From DASUPK01 sp963833375 (lineage in GTDB: Bacteria > Actinomycetota > Thermoleophilia > Solirubrobacterales > 70-9): 64,000 nucleotides of DNA. The translations under genes and the position numbers were made by a program. This document shows, piece after piece, positions 22,967 through 32,829 of this stretch. The notes beneath the pieces were generated by a model. It searched no databases. It saw only the letters and a list, made by a program, of their open reading frames with translations, and was not told the origin of the DNA. The stretch is from the NCBI GenBank assembly GCA_963833375.1, contig CAWHXR010000001.1, positions 248,001 through 312,000 of the forward strand, given 5' to 3'. Position 1 is the first letter of the stretch, and every line of letters starts with the position of its first letter.

Positions 22967-24247
22967 ATGTCGGCCGACCGGCAGGCGATCGTGGTTTCGT
23001 TCGCCCGCGACGGCCCCTTCTCGCCTCGGGTTCAGCGCACCGCACACCTGGCGACTGCCCTCGAGCGGCAGTTCGACTTCCGAGTGGAGCGAGTGCCCGG
23101 TCAGCCCGGGCACGCGGTGGGTCCGTTCAAGGCGACGCTGCCGCGACGCGTCGTGCGGCGGGCTCTCCGTCCGCTGGTGCTCGACTCCTTCGAGGTCCCG
23201 GCACGATTCGCACTGCGCGGTTGGAAGCCGTCGGGTAGAGGCGCGCTCTTGATCGGCTGGCCGTTCTCGCCGATCTGCATTGCGGCGTCGCATCTCATCG
23301 CTGCGGGAATTCCGTACGTGGTCGACGTCGGAGATCCCTGGGCGCTGACCGAGCCGGCGCCTTCCCCGTGGTTGCGACTCCCCTGGCGGCGGCGGGCAAA
23401 CACCGCCGAGGCGTTCCTGTGGCGTCATGCCGCGGCGGGAGTCGTGACCACCAAGACGCAGGCGAGCAGTTTGCGGGCGATCTTCCCGGATCTCAATCTG
23501 CTGGTTCGACCCAATGGGTACACCACGGCCGCCGAGCCTGTGGTCGACCGCAAGCCCGCCCCCGCCATCGCCCACGATGCGCTCAATCGGTACGCACCAC
23601 GAGTCGATGTCGCATCGGCCGGTGAGCTCCGGCTGGTTCAGTTTGGCTCGGTGAATCCTGCCAAGCTGCCGATCGGCGGATGGCTTTCAAGGCTGCGGGC
23701 CGCGGCAGGACTCACAAGTGTGCGCTTCGCCAACTACGGGCCGGTACACCGCCCCGAGCTATTGCAGACCCGAGATCCTGGGGTCGTCGTGGAGGTTCAC
23801 GACCCGGTCGAATGGGGACGGGCCTGCCAGATCGCGCGTGGCTTCGACGCAGCGGTGGTTGTCGCGAACAGGACTCCAGCCGAGCTGCCGAGCAAGGCGA
23901 TTCAGTACTTGACCCTGCCGGTTCCCCGGATCGCCGTGACTGCAAGTGGCGACCGAGGCGAGCTGGGCGCGTTCGCCGCGCAGCGCCCGGGGTTCATCGC
24001 GGTCGATGTTGACTCGCAGGAAGATATCCCGCGCATGATCACTCACCTGCGTCGTGCGTGGTCGGATGAGGAGCTGAGCCCGCCAGCCGGCGATTCCTGG
24101 GCCGAGGTCGCGTGCGAGATCGCGGGGTTCGCGATCGAGGCTTGGGACCGCAAACGGCCGCTGGGCGGACGAGACCACAGTGAACACGTCGCGAGGGCTC
24201 CGGAGTGGCGCGGCGAGTCCCTCGCCATCCGGCGGGGCGGCGGCTGA
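22967..24247 (+). CDS. Glycosyltransferase (GT-B type)
   Basis: 426 residues from the ATG placed 6 nt after a TATAGT. N-terminal IVVSFARDGPFSPRVQRTAH, ALLIGWPFSPICIAASHLIA and PYVVDVGDPWALTEP; the middle AAGVVTTKTQASSLRAIFPD and LVRPNGYTTAAEP are typical of GT4-like enzymes, and the C-terminal half has LRLVQFGSVNPAKLPIGGWL and AIQYLTLPVPRIAVTASGD. The usual EGxP nucleotide motif is replaced by PAELPSKAIQYL, as in divergent family members. It likely adds one sugar of the repeat unit. Confidence 0.78.
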   Translation: MSADRQAIVVSFARDGPFSPRVQRTAHLATALERQFDFRVERVPGQPGHAVGPFKATLPRRVVRRALRPLVLDSFEVPARFALRGWKPSGRGALLIGWPFSPICIAASHLIAAGIPYVVDVGDPWALTEPAPSPWLRLPWRRRANTAEAFLWRHAAAGVVTTKTQASSLRAIFPDLNLLVRPNGYTTAAEPVVDRKPAPAIAHDALNRYAPRVDVASAGELRLVQFGSVNPAKLPIGGWLSRLRAAAGLTSVRFANYGPVHRPELLQTRDPGVVVEVHDPVEWGRACQIARGFDAAVVVANRTPAELPSKAIQYLTLPVPRIAVTASGDRGELGAFAAQRPGFIAVDVDSQEDIPRMITHLRRAWSDEELSPPAGDSWAEVACEIAGFAIEAWDRKRPLGGRDHSEHVARAPEWRGESLAIRRGGG

Positions 24248-24380
24248 GACAGCTCGTCGAGGAGGCGAACGCGCGTCGAGCGCCGCTGCGGCCATCGCTC
24301 GAACTCTGATGCAGCGGGGGCCGCTTCTCGGCCGCCCGCCGCATGATGTGGCGCTTCGCAAACGCCTCCGGCCCTCGTCC

Positions 24381-25889
24381 TCAGGAGGCTCGCCCCGAAG
24401 AGGCAGCCGCCGAGCCGCGAGGGCCGCCGGTCGTCGGCTGCATCCCGAAGCCGGGGTCGCGCGCTGTGCCCCGAGCGAGATTGCCGGCGACAAACCCAAA
24501 GCCGATCACGATCCACAAATAGCGCGGATAGGTCGAATGCAGGAACAGGCCCGCGACGAGAAAGCTCACCAGCGCGACGAAGATACCTTCCGCCAGCAGC
24601 GCATCACGGCCGGCGAGCCTAAGCCTTGCCCTCCAAGCGCCCCGGAGTGCCAGCCACAACACAACCAGGAAGGCCGACGCTCCCACGATGCCGGTCTCGG
24701 AAAGAGCCTCCAGATAGAGGCTGTGTGGTTCTCGCTGCTGCAGACGCGGGTCGAGCCCGATCTGCTCCGAGTATCCAAGGTAGTGGAGCGGGTAGTTGCC
24801 GGGGCCGACACCGAGGATCGGGTAGTCGCGGAACATCTTCACTGCCGCGAGGTTCTCGGATTCACGCCCGCGTATGGCGCTTGCACTGCCCTTCGTCACC
24901 GCGGCGACTTGCTGGGAGTCCGCGGACGAGGTCGGCAAGCCGACCCGAGCCTTGAGACCGGTTGGCAGGAAGATCAGGCCGGCAGCGACAGCGAGAGCTC
25001 CGGTCGCTGCCACGACTCCGCGAGGGACCGGTGCCAGAATGAGGACGAGGAAGAAGGCTGCGGCGACGGCCACGAGCGCCCCGCGGGAGCCCGTGAGGCC
25101 GCTCGCCACGAGGCATGCGGCGAATGCCGTGAAACCGAGCACCCGACCGGCGCGGCCGCGGGAGGAGAGCGCCAGGTAGAGGGCGAGCATCGCGGTGGCG
25201 ACAAGCACCTGACCGAAGAAGTTGGGGTCGAGTGGCCCACCGGCCCTGAAGACTCCCGCACCCTCCGACTTGGCGACGGCGAAACCGGCGAAGTCGCTCC
25301 CGGCGGTGCCGGTGGCCGCCTGAACGATGGAGACGATCGCGAGCGCTCCGCCGGCGATGACGACCGTCCACACCGCTCGCCGAAGCCAAATTGGCCGATC
25401 GAGGAGAACGACCAGGGCGGCGATTGTCAGCCCGTACCCGATGAAGTCTCGGATCCTTGCCAGGCTGACGCCGAGATCTGACGCGAAGGCGGCGGAAGCC
25501 GCGAATGCGAGTCCCAGCACGAGGAGGGCGCTCAGCTCAGGCGGAAGTGAAACCTCCTCCCCTCGCGTCAAATGGCGCCATGCCAGCGCCACGAGAATGA
25601 TCAGCAGCAGTCCCTGGCTGAGCTCCGGGGCCCCGACAGCGTGGCTCGCGACCCAGCCCGCGTAGCTGTAGAGCAGAAACAGAAGGACGATAAGCGCCCA
25701 GCGCGTCGCTGTGAACGCGACCGTAACGACCGCTGACGCCGCCAGGACGCCGAGCAGCCCCGCGAGCGCGGTGACCGACGTCGCCGCGGCAACGCCGAAA
25801 AGGATCGCAAGGAGCGCGCCGCCACTCCAGAGGGCGACGACTAGGCCGCCGACGGGAAAGTGTCTGATGCGGGCGGAGAAAGCTTCCAC
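24381..25889 (-). CDS. O-antigen ligase/polymerase (Wzy_C/WaaL-like) membrane protein
   Basis: 502 residues with about 12 TM helices. The large periplasmic loop carries RESENLAAVKMFRDYPILGV, GPGNYPLHYLGYSEQIG and REPHSLYLEALSETGIVGA, the H-x-x-x-L-x-x-x-x-E-x-G pattern of the O-antigen ligase family. It would polymerise lipid-linked repeat units at the outer face of the membrane. A poorly conserved Gly/Ser-rich cytoplasmic tail ends the protein. It is convergent with the upstream glycosyltransferase. Confidence 0.88.
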   Translation of the reverse strand: MEAFSARIRHFPVGGLVVALWSGGALLAILFGVAAATSVTALAGLLGVLAASAVVTVAFTATRWALIVLLFLLYSYAGWVASHAVGAPELSQGLLLIILVALAWRHLTRGEEVSLPPELSALLVLGLAFAASAAFASDLGVSLARIRDFIGYGLTIAALVVLLDRPIWLRRAVWTVVIAGGALAIVSIVQAATGTAGSDFAGFAVAKSEGAGVFRAGGPLDPNFFGQVLVATAMLALYLALSSRGRAGRVLGFTAFAACLVASGLTGSRGALVAVAAAFFLVLILAPVPRGVVAATGALAVAAGLIFLPTGLKARVGLPTSSADSQQVAAVTKGSASAIRGRESENLAAVKMFRDYPILGVGPGNYPLHYLGYSEQIGLDPRLQQREPHSLYLEALSETGIVGASAFLVVLWLALRGAWRARLRLAGRDALLAEGIFVALVSFLVAGLFLHSTYPRYLWIVIGFGFVAGNLARGTARDPGFGMQPTTGGPRGSAAASSGRAS

Positions 25890-26123
25890 TGGAAGGAGGT
25901 TCTCGGGGCGAAGGGCACCGTTCGCGGCGCCCCGTTGCGGCCGAGCGTAGTCCCGCGAGTCTAGCTGTGACGCCCCCCGAGGCGAGGGATCTGCGGGTGC
26001 GGCGGGCGATCACTCCTGGAGCGCGCTGTCCCTCTCTCGAAGGGCGAGCTCCGCTCTGATGACGCGACCGAGCAGGGTCGCATCGCCACACCGAGCTGCT
26101 GCATGCCGGAGGGGGATCCGATG

Positions 26124-27227
26124 CTACGACGCCCGAGGGTAGACCCGCCGACAAGGGCTGTCGCTTCGCAGGCGAAAGTCCTTCGCCTTCCGGTCGAGGT
26201 AGCCTGGTCTGGCGATCAGGTTGTCCTGGGCGGTGAAGCCTGGACCGCCGCTGATCCCACCCCCCTGGTTGTAGTAGGGGTTGGGGTTACCGCCAAAGAC
26301 GCAGTTGCGCCGGACGAGGTTGCCGCTTCCGACCGGGCCCGGCCAGTAGGACTGCACGTTCCACCACCGCTTCGAATTGGCGATCACGTTGTGCTCCACG
26401 ACGTTATCCGAGGACGCCGCGGCGCCGGTCCCTGAGAAGTTGAGCCCGATCGGGTTGCCGTCGATCACGTTGCCCTGGATCAGCGCCCCCTGAGACTCGG
26501 GACCGACCTTGATGCCGCGACTGCCGTTGTCGTAGATCGTGTTGCCGATGATCTGCGCGTCGCTGACGTTCTGCATGTAGATACCGTGGTCGTAATTGGT
26601 GGTCGTCACGCCGCAGTCGTGGATGCGGTTGCCCTCGATCACGGGGTGCCGGACCTCCGTCGTGCCGCCCAGCAAGAAGCAACTCGAGGCGCCGCGGCTC
26701 GACACGTCATTGCGCCGGAAGGTGACATCGTCGGCGTTGATGGTGGGGCTGGGGAGGCCGCGGAGATTGCGCCCGTCCAACCTGAGCCGATCCACCGTTA
26801 CCCCATCGGCGGCAACCCTTAGCCGACCGATCAAGGTGGCCCCCTTCCCGCGGTAGCTGGTCAAGCGGATGCCGTGCCTCCTGATCGTGACCTCTCCCTG
26901 TCGGTACCTACCCCCGCGCAGACATCCGGTCTGTCCGGGGCCGAGCGTATCGACGAGCTTCTGCACGGTCCGGTAGGGCCGCGCGAGAGTGCCAGGCGAA
27001 GAATTGCTGCCCGTCGGGCTCGCGAAGCGAGCGCACCTTATCTGTGACGCCTCCGGGCTCGAGCCCTGCAGCGGGCCCAGCCCAAGAACCAGCGCGAGGA
27101 TGACAGCGAGGATCAACAAAGGGTTGAGCCCCTCCTGATGAGTTGATCGGGACAATTGCTCGCCGGCGACACGATACTGGCCGCTGTCAGTGGGCTTCGC
27201 TTTACCCGGACCCATCACGCCCCCCAT
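26124..27227 (-). CDS. Secreted or anchored right-handed parallel beta-helix protein
   Basis: 367 residues from the ATG at 27227, chosen so that it starts after the stop of the upstream gene (27295); the open frame runs to 27413. N-terminal hydrophobic segment LNPLLILAVILALVLGLGPL serves as signal or anchor. Then GTLARPYRTVQKLVDTLGPG, a repeated pattern of short strands (DDVTFRRNDVSS, HPVIEGNRIHDCG, DAQIIGNTIYDNG, GALIQGNVIDGN, DNVVEHNVIAN) and a Cys pair. This is the polysaccharide-lyase/right-handed beta-helix fold. It may trim or epimerise the exported glycan. Confidence 0.8.
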   Translation of the reverse strand: MGGVMGPGKAKPTDSGQYRVAGEQLSRSTHQEGLNPLLILAVILALVLGLGPLQGSSPEASQIRCARFASPTGSNSSPGTLARPYRTVQKLVDTLGPGQTGCLRGGRYRQGEVTIRRHGIRLTSYRGKGATLIGRLRVAADGVTVDRLRLDGRNLRGLPSPTINADDVTFRRNDVSSRGASSCFLLGGTTEVRHPVIEGNRIHDCGVTTTNYDHGIYMQNVSDAQIIGNTIYDNGSRGIKVGPESQGALIQGNVIDGNPIGLNFSGTGAAASSDNVVEHNVIANSKRWWNVQSYWPGPVGSGNLVRRNCVFGGNPNPYYNQGGGISGGPGFTAQDNLIARPGYLDRKAKDFRLRSDSPCRRVYPRAS

Positions 27228-27294
27228 CGACGGGGCAGACGAAACGTGTTGCCAACCAGATCCCTGCCCCAGGCGCTGCAGAGCCCACCACATC

Positions 27295-28440
27295 TCACCG
27301 GGAAGAGCGGAGAAACTCAGCCACCCGCCGGCTCTCGGCCTCGAAGGTATGCTGGCGGACGCGCGCGACGCCGGCCTCCGTGAGTCGTGCCCGCAGGGAC
27401 TGATCGCGCGCAAGCCTCAGCAGCTGGTCCGCCGCCGCCGCGGCATCTCCTGGCGCGACCAGCAGCGCGCACCCGGCTACCGCGCGAGGCACCCCACCCA
27501 CGGCCGTCGCGACGACCGGAAGCCGTGCGGCGAACGCCTCGAAGAGCACCTGGGGCATCCCCTCCGTCCATGACACGTGGAGGAACAGGTGGCACTCACG
27601 GTAGAAGCGGGTGAGTCCTCGGTCCATGGGCACGTAGCCGCGAAGGTCCGCATACTGGCGGACGCCCAGCCGATCGAGCCGCTCCAGCAGCTCTTCGCGC
27701 ATCGGCCCGTCACCGCAAACGACCAGCCGCCAGCGAGGCTCGCTTTCGCGGAGCAATGCGAGTACGTCCGCGAGCAGCAACGGGTTCTTCTCGCGCTCCA
27801 GTCGGCCGACGGCGAGAACGGTCAGCTCGCCCGAGTAATCACGGTACTCGCCAGCGGCATCCTCGATAGCCCGTTCCTCGACAAGGGAGACATACACTCC
27901 CAGCACTGCCCTCGCGCGACGATAGCGGCGCTCGAGGTCTGGACCGACGACGATGATCGAGTGGTAGCGAGCCAGCGCCCGCCAGGCGCCTTCCAGGATG
28001 AGAGCGACAACGCGGAGCGCGCGCCGGTCGGGGTGGCGGCTTGCAACGTACCGCGGCAGGTCCTGGCGGGCACCGAGAACGACCCGCTTCCGTCGGAGCG
28101 CCGCGATGGCCAGGAAGGCGAGCGAGAGCAGGTGCGGCCCGAGAAGCCAGACGACATCGACGCCATCGAGGGCACGCCAGAAGCGCCGAATCGACTTCAC
28201 CATCGCGGGGGCAGCTGCGAGGGGCCGGGCGAGCGTCGGATACCAGGGCAAGGGTACGAACGACACCGACGGTGGAAGGCGGTAGTTCCACTGACCGGGT
28301 CGAGGGTCAAGGCGCCCCAGGAGCACGATGCCATCGAGCTCCTCAGCGAGCCGCGCGAGGAAGAGGGTGAACGCCTTCTCGGCGTAGACGCCGTCGGGAT
28401 CGCGCCGGTACTTGTAGTCGGTGTAGACGGCGAGTCGCAT
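27295..28440 (-). CDS. Glycosyltransferase family 4
   Basis: 381 residues. N-terminal MRLAVYTDYKYRRDPDGVYA and DVVWLLGPHLLSLAFLAIAA; C-terminal LTVLAVGRLEREKNPLLLAD, WRLVVCGDGPMREELLERL, DLRGYVPMDRGLTRFYRECH and LHVSWTEGMPQVLFEAFAAR (EGxPxxxxE). A GT-B retaining transferase of the polysaccharide pathway. The beta-helix gene follows on the same strand, with a 67-bp gap from its chosen start. Confidence 0.9.
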   Translation of the reverse strand: MRLAVYTDYKYRRDPDGVYAEKAFTLFLARLAEELDGIVLLGRLDPRPGQWNYRLPPSVSFVPLPWYPTLARPLAAAPAMVKSIRRFWRALDGVDVVWLLGPHLLSLAFLAIAALRRKRVVLGARQDLPRYVASRHPDRRALRVVALILEGAWRALARYHSIIVVGPDLERRYRRARAVLGVYVSLVEERAIEDAAGEYRDYSGELTVLAVGRLEREKNPLLLADVLALLRESEPRWRLVVCGDGPMREELLERLDRLGVRQYADLRGYVPMDRGLTRFYRECHLFLHVSWTEGMPQVLFEAFAARLPVVATAVGGVPRAVAGCALLVAPGDAAAAADQLLRLARDQSLRARLTEAGVARVRQHTFEAESRRVAEFLRSSR

Positions 28441-28480
28441 CGCGTCGTCAACCAGAGCGCCTTCTGCATCCGGAGGTGAC

Positions 28481-29251
28481 GTGGGCGAGGTCCTGGTCCT
28501 CTGCTATCACGCGGTGAGCGAGGAATTCCCCGCGTCGCTCTCCGTCTCGCCGGGCACCCTTCGCGATCAGCTTGGCATTCTCCGTCGCCGCGGCTATCAA
28601 GGCGCGACGTTTCAAAGCGCGATCAGCGAGCCGCGCGATGGAAAGACCGTCGCCGTGACGTTCGACGACGCCTACCGCTCCGTGATCACGCTGGCGCTCC
28701 CGATTCTCGCCGAATACGGGCTGCCCGCGACGGTGTTCGCCCCGACCGCGTACATCGGCGCCGAACGCCCGATGCGCTGGCCGGGCATTGACAGATGGCA
28801 CGGAACAGCTCATCAGTCCGAGCTCATCCCGTGCTCGTGGCCCGAGCTCGAGCTGCTTGTTGACGCGGGCTGGGAGGTGGGGTCCCACACGCGAACGCAT
28901 CCCCGCCTTCCCGATCTCACGGACGGTGACCTCATGAGCGAGCTGAGAGAGTCGCGGCGAGAGTGCGAGCAGCGCCTCGCGGTGCCATGCCGTTCGATCG
29001 CCTATCCGTATGGGGCAGTGAATCGGCGCGTCGCCGACGCGGTCGCCGACGCCGGATACTCGTTCGCGGCCGAGCTTCCCGGGAGCTTTCGAACGCCGTC
29101 GGCGCCGCTGCGCTGGCCCCGGGTAGGTGTCTACCACCGTGACAGGCGATGGCGTTTCCTGCTCAAGACCGCTCGATTCACGCGCACGCTGCGCGGCACG
29201 ACAGCGTGGTCGGTGCTCGACCGAAGGAGGCACGCCCGCCGGCCCATCTAA
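28481..29251 (+). CDS. Polysaccharide deacetylase (NodB/CE4) family
   Basis: 256 residues from a GTG at 28481. CE4 motifs: VAVTFDDAYRS (catalytic Asp and metal Asp in TFDD), EVGSHTRTHPRLPDL (metal His pair, H-x3-H), SIAYPYGAVNRRVADAVA (motif 3), and a C-terminal LRWPRVGVYHRD. No signal peptide, so either cytoplasmic or exported in another way. It would remove N-acetyl groups from the glycan. Divergent from the GT4 gene (40-bp spacer). Confidence 0.88.
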   Translation: MGEVLVLCYHAVSEEFPASLSVSPGTLRDQLGILRRRGYQGATFQSAISEPRDGKTVAVTFDDAYRSVITLALPILAEYGLPATVFAPTAYIGAERPMRWPGIDRWHGTAHQSELIPCSWPELELLVDAGWEVGSHTRTHPRLPDLTDGDLMSELRESRRECEQRLAVPCRSIAYPYGAVNRRVADAVADAGYSFAAELPGSFRTPSAPLRWPRVGVYHRDRRWRFLLKTARFTRTLRGTTAWSVLDRRRHARRPI

Positions 29252-30442
29252 TCAACCTCCCGATCGGGCGGCCTGCGGCGCTACCGGCTTCCGGGCCCCT
29301 CGCGCCACATCCCATCTCTCGAAGCGGACGCCGCCGAGCACTGAAAGCACGGCGATGGCGGCGGCAGCGTTGACCAGGCAGAAGTAGTACGCAACCCACA
29401 GCGGGCGCGCTCTTCCCCATTCGCGCCCCCGACCGGCCCAGCCCGCTACGGCGAGGCCATAGAAGGCAAGCTGGGGCCCCAGAACGAGCCACCAGATCCC
29501 ACTCGAGGTGGTCAACCAGGCGCTGGCCGCAACGGCCGTCAACAAGAAGAACGGAAGGAACCGGCGCAGCACCTTATGCGAGAGCACCTGAACGGAATAA
29601 AATCCCCCGCGCCACGGCAGGAGGAGCTCCCCAAGCGAAAAGGCGGCGCGCAGGCCCCTGTTCATTACGCGGACCTTCCGTCGCAGCTCGGGGGTCGCGT
29701 CGAGGGGTGCGTCGACGAGCACGTTCGCGCGCTCGTCGAACGCAAGCCGCCGACCCGACTTGACCACCTGGGTCGAGATCACGAAGTCGTCGGTGCCGGC
29801 GGTAACCGTCGATGGGCGGAAGAGCGAGCGCCGAACGGCGTAGAGACGGCCGCTCGCGGAGACCGCGCTGCCGACCTTGTCCTCGTACCTCTTGATCCAC
29901 TGCTCATATCGCCAGTACATACCCTCTCCGCGGGCAACACCAGGGGCGTCAACCTCGACCCTGCTCACCTCGTTGGCCGACACACCGCCCACCATGGGGT
30001 CGGCGAAGTTCGCCATCAGCTCTTCGAGCGTATCGGGGCGAAACAAAGAGTCTGCGTCGGTGAACACAAGCACCTCTCCACTGGACGCCTCCACTCCGGC
30101 ATTCAGAGCCGTGATCTTGCCGACGCGTGGAAGATCGAGCACCCGGTGCGCACCAGCTCGCCGCGCCGCATCGACGGTCCGGTCGGTGGAGCCATCGGAG
30201 GCCACCACGACCTCGACGAGCGAACGGGGGTAGCGGGTCGACAGCACGTTCGCCACCTTGGTCTCGATGACGTCCTCCTCGTCGTGCGCCGCGACGAGGA
30301 CGGTGACCGTCTGATGGGTGGGTTTCCGCTCGCGCGGACGCGGGCGGCTGCGGGCGAGCGCCAAGAGGAGCAACGGATAGCCGACGTACACCCAACTGAC
30401 CACTGCGCAAGAGATGAGCAGGAGGACGAGCGGGAGCAGCAA
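29252..30442 (-). CDS. Membrane-bound glycosyltransferase family 2
   Basis: 396 residues. N-terminal TM (LLPLVLLLISCAVVSWVYVG), GT2 catalytic domain with VTVLVAAHDEEDVIETKVAN, VVVASDGSTDRTVDAARRAG, LVFTDADSLF (DxD) and SAVSASGRLYAVRRSLF, acid TAGTDDFVIS, then three C-terminal TM helices. Topology resembles hyaluronan/cellulose synthase-like processive enzymes. It is immediately downstream of the Wzz-like gene (2-bp gap). Confidence 0.9.
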   Translation of the reverse strand: MLLPLVLLLISCAVVSWVYVGYPLLLLALARSRPRPRERKPTHQTVTVLVAAHDEEDVIETKVANVLSTRYPRSLVEVVVASDGSTDRTVDAARRAGAHRVLDLPRVGKITALNAGVEASSGEVLVFTDADSLFRPDTLEELMANFADPMVGGVSANEVSRVEVDAPGVARGEGMYWRYEQWIKRYEDKVGSAVSASGRLYAVRRSLFRPSTVTAGTDDFVISTQVVKSGRRLAFDERANVLVDAPLDATPELRRKVRVMNRGLRAAFSLGELLLPWRGGFYSVQVLSHKVLRRFLPFFLLTAVAASAWLTTSSGIWWLVLGPQLAFYGLAVAGWAGRGREWGRARPLWVAYYFCLVNAAAAIAVLSVLGGVRFERWDVARGARKPVAPQAARSGG

Positions 30443-30444
30443 GC

Positions 30445-31314
30445 TCAGCGCTTTCGACGCGCGGTCTCGCGGTCGCGCTCCCGCCGGGCCACGGGTTGTG
30501 TCCCCTCGACCCGGCCGGGCTTGACTCTGCGAACAGACGCGTCGGTGCCCACCGAGTCTCGGAGGGTGGGCTTGAGCCGGTCGGTCTCGCCGGTCAGATC
30601 GCCGGTGCCCATCGGTCGGCCGTCACCTCCGCGGCCGAGGGGCCGGGAACCGAGATACGAACGCAGCTGCCGCTCGAGGAGGACGAGGGCGACCCCGAGG
30701 AGCGCGCCGAGAAGGAGCGCGAAGGCAACAGTCTGCTTGGTCTTCGGGCCAACCTGATCGGGCGACGACGCGGGGCCACTCAGGGAATCGAGTCGGTACA
30801 GGCTGAAGGCTTGGCCGACGAGGCTGGCGGCCTCGTCGGCAGCCGTGGTTTGCATGGTGAGGAGCTTTGCGTCGCTCGGGCCGGTGAGCTTGATGTCGAC
30901 GATCGTGCTGCCGGGTCGACGTGAGGCCGTCCAGACGTACGGCGTGCCGCTCTCGCCGACGGACCGCGCAGGGAGGCCCGCAGCATCGGCGGCGCTGGCG
31001 CGTAGTCGAGCACTACCGAGCATGTCGACGATCGTCTCCGTGACCGCACTGTCCGGCTGAGCGAGCGTCCCGACGACGTCCGACAATGCTTTAGACGGAA
31101 CCGTGTCACTTGGGCGGATTGCGAAGCTCGAGTCACGCTCATAGGTCTTCGGGTCGTTGCTGAGTGCAACGAGCGCAGCGAGGCCGGCAAGCGCCGCCAG
31201 CCCCACGACCGCCAATGCGCGCCTCATAGTCGGGGACATGCGCCGCATAAGCGAAGACACATGCGCGCCGATCTTCACGGTCGGTCGCTCATTTGCTTTC
31301 CGGGACGTCAACAC
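30445..31314 (-). CDS. Wzz-like chain-length/polysaccharide export co-polymerase protein
   Basis: 289 residues from a GTG at 31314; ATGs at 31248 or 31239 are also possible. One N-terminal TM (ALAVVGLAALAGLAALVALS), an extracytoplasmic alpha/beta domain (SDTVPSKALSDVVGTLAQPD, IVDIKLTGPSDAKLLTMQTT, TAADEAASLVGQAFSLYRLD) and a second TM (TVAFALLLGALLGVALVLLE) followed by a basic tail. No ATPase or kinase domain is attached. It likely sets polymer length together with the Wzy-like protein. Confidence 0.75.
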   Translation of the reverse strand: MLTSRKANERPTVKIGAHVSSLMRRMSPTMRRALAVVGLAALAGLAALVALSNDPKTYERDSSFAIRPSDTVPSKALSDVVGTLAQPDSAVTETIVDMLGSARLRASAADAAGLPARSVGESGTPYVWTASRRPGSTIVDIKLTGPSDAKLLTMQTTAADEAASLVGQAFSLYRLDSLSGPASSPDQVGPKTKQTVAFALLLGALLGVALVLLERQLRSYLGSRPLGRGGDGRPMGTGDLTGETDRLKPTLRDSVGTDASVRRVKPGRVEGTQPVARRERDRETARRKR

Positions 31315-31503
31315 CGCCCTCCACGTCTTGCGGCAAGGGCCAGTTTCGTGGCCAGAGAGTCCGTCCGAAGTTGGCGAATGTTCATGCGACAGCGTGAGGC
31401 CTGAGTCACTACGAGCGTCACACCCGCTTCTTTGCGGTAGACATCCGATGCAGGCACCGCGGGCTCCCCTCGCCGTTTGTGGCGGGAATATACCTCTGAG
31501 CCT

Positions 31504-32829
31504 TTAAGCACGCGCGAGTCGGCTGGCCTGGTCGTCATCTCGTGGGGGTTGAGGCGTCTCACGCGATCCGGCGTCTGCTGACAGCAAAGGGGTCTCGGTC
31601 AGATCGGGGCGGGCTCGAAGAACGACCCGTGGCTTGTAGGACAGTGGGACCACCCGCTGGCGCCGCCCCAGGACACTCCTTGCGACGGCAGGCGCCGCGT
31701 GCCAGGTGCCGACGACGAACCGCATCAGGGGACCGAAGCTGAGCGTCGCGGGAGCACCGACGAAGTGCAAGCCCGGAATGCTCGACTCAAGCCCTGGGCC
31801 CAGGAGCGGATAACCGCCGAGCAGCTCCAGGTCGCGGACAAGCTGGGGGGCAAGGAAGGGGTACCTGGCAACGTCCACGCGAAAACCGGTACCGAGCAGG
31901 ACGTGATCGGGCTGGCGGACGGTTCCATCGTCGAGAGTGACCTTGACCCCGGTTCCGGCCGGAGCAGCCTCGGCGACAGCTCTGCCGAGGATGATCGGCA
32001 CCTCCGCCAGCCGTGGGCGGAGCCAGGCAGCTCCTGCGGGGACGACGCAGCGGCGTGTGACCTCGGATCGCAGGCTCCCCGGCACCCGCCTCATCACCTC
32101 GGGTGCCGCAGCCAGCCACCCCGTCAACCTGCCGCCGACGCCGGTCGGTGGCATCATCCTTCGCGCCATGCGCGCCCGGACGCTGGTTGGGTGCTCGCCG
32201 GCCAGCCACACGATGTCGGGGGAGCGCGTGACGATCTCGACATCGGCTCCCGACTCGTGCAGGAGCGCGGCCGACTCGAGGGCGCTCTGGCCTGCGCCGA
32301 CCACCATCACGCTCTTGCCCGACAGCGCCGCGAGCTCCGTATGGTCGGAGGAATGCGAGACGAGATCCCGCGGCAGCTCTGCCAGGGGTGGTGGCCTCCA
32401 GGCGAACGGCCCTGGGCCGGCCGCGACGACGACCCGGGAGGCACCAATCGCGTGCCCGTCCTCGAGCGTCAGCTCGAAACCACCGCCAACACGAACGATC
32501 CGGTCGACATGACGGCGCTCGATATCGGGGACGGCGCGCTCGCGGAACCAGTCGCAGTACTCGACGTAGCGGCGAAGCTCTATCGGCTCCGGGAGCCTGG
32601 CGCCGGTGCTTTCCTCGTACCGGTCGATCGTCAGGGCCAGGGTCGGATCGGCGAGGTGCGAGGAGCACCGGCGTGAGCGCAGGAGCATCCCCTCGGGCAT
32701 CTGCCTCCGCCAGAAGCCCATCGGCTCTCCGAAGACCCGTGGCTCGACACCCGCGCGCCGGAGAAACGCGGCGCAGGCCAGGCCATAGGGCCCGGCCCCG
32801 ATGATCGCTACCCGCGAGTCACTGTCCAT
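31504..32829 (-). CDS. FAD/NAD(P)-dependent monooxygenase-like oxidoreductase
   Basis: 441 residues. FAD motif VAIIGAGPYGLACAAFLRR (GxGxxG), second dinucleotide motif VMVVGAGQSALESAALLHES, and LLGTGFRVDVARYPFLAPQL near the C-terminus, the layout of flavin monooxygenases and lysine/ornithine N-hydroxylase-like enzymes. Substrate unknown; its place suggests modification of a precursor or of the ATP-grasp product. It overlaps the end of the ATP-grasp gene by 11 bp, so the two are coupled. Confidence 0.85.
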   Translation of the reverse strand: MDSDSRVAIIGAGPYGLACAAFLRRAGVEPRVFGEPMGFWRRQMPEGMLLRSRRCSSHLADPTLALTIDRYEESTGARLPEPIELRRYVEYCDWFRERAVPDIERRHVDRIVRVGGGFELTLEDGHAIGASRVVVAAGPGPFAWRPPPLAELPRDLVSHSSDHTELAALSGKSVMVVGAGQSALESAALLHESGADVEIVTRSPDIVWLAGEHPTSVRARMARRMMPPTGVGGRLTGWLAAAPEVMRRVPGSLRSEVTRRCVVPAGAAWLRPRLAEVPIILGRAVAEAAPAGTGVKVTLDDGTVRQPDHVLLGTGFRVDVARYPFLAPQLVRDLELLGGYPLLGPGLESSIPGLHFVGAPATLSFGPLMRFVVGTWHAAPAVARSVLGRRQRVVPLSYKPRVVLRARPDLTETPLLSADAGSRETPQPPRDDDQASRLARA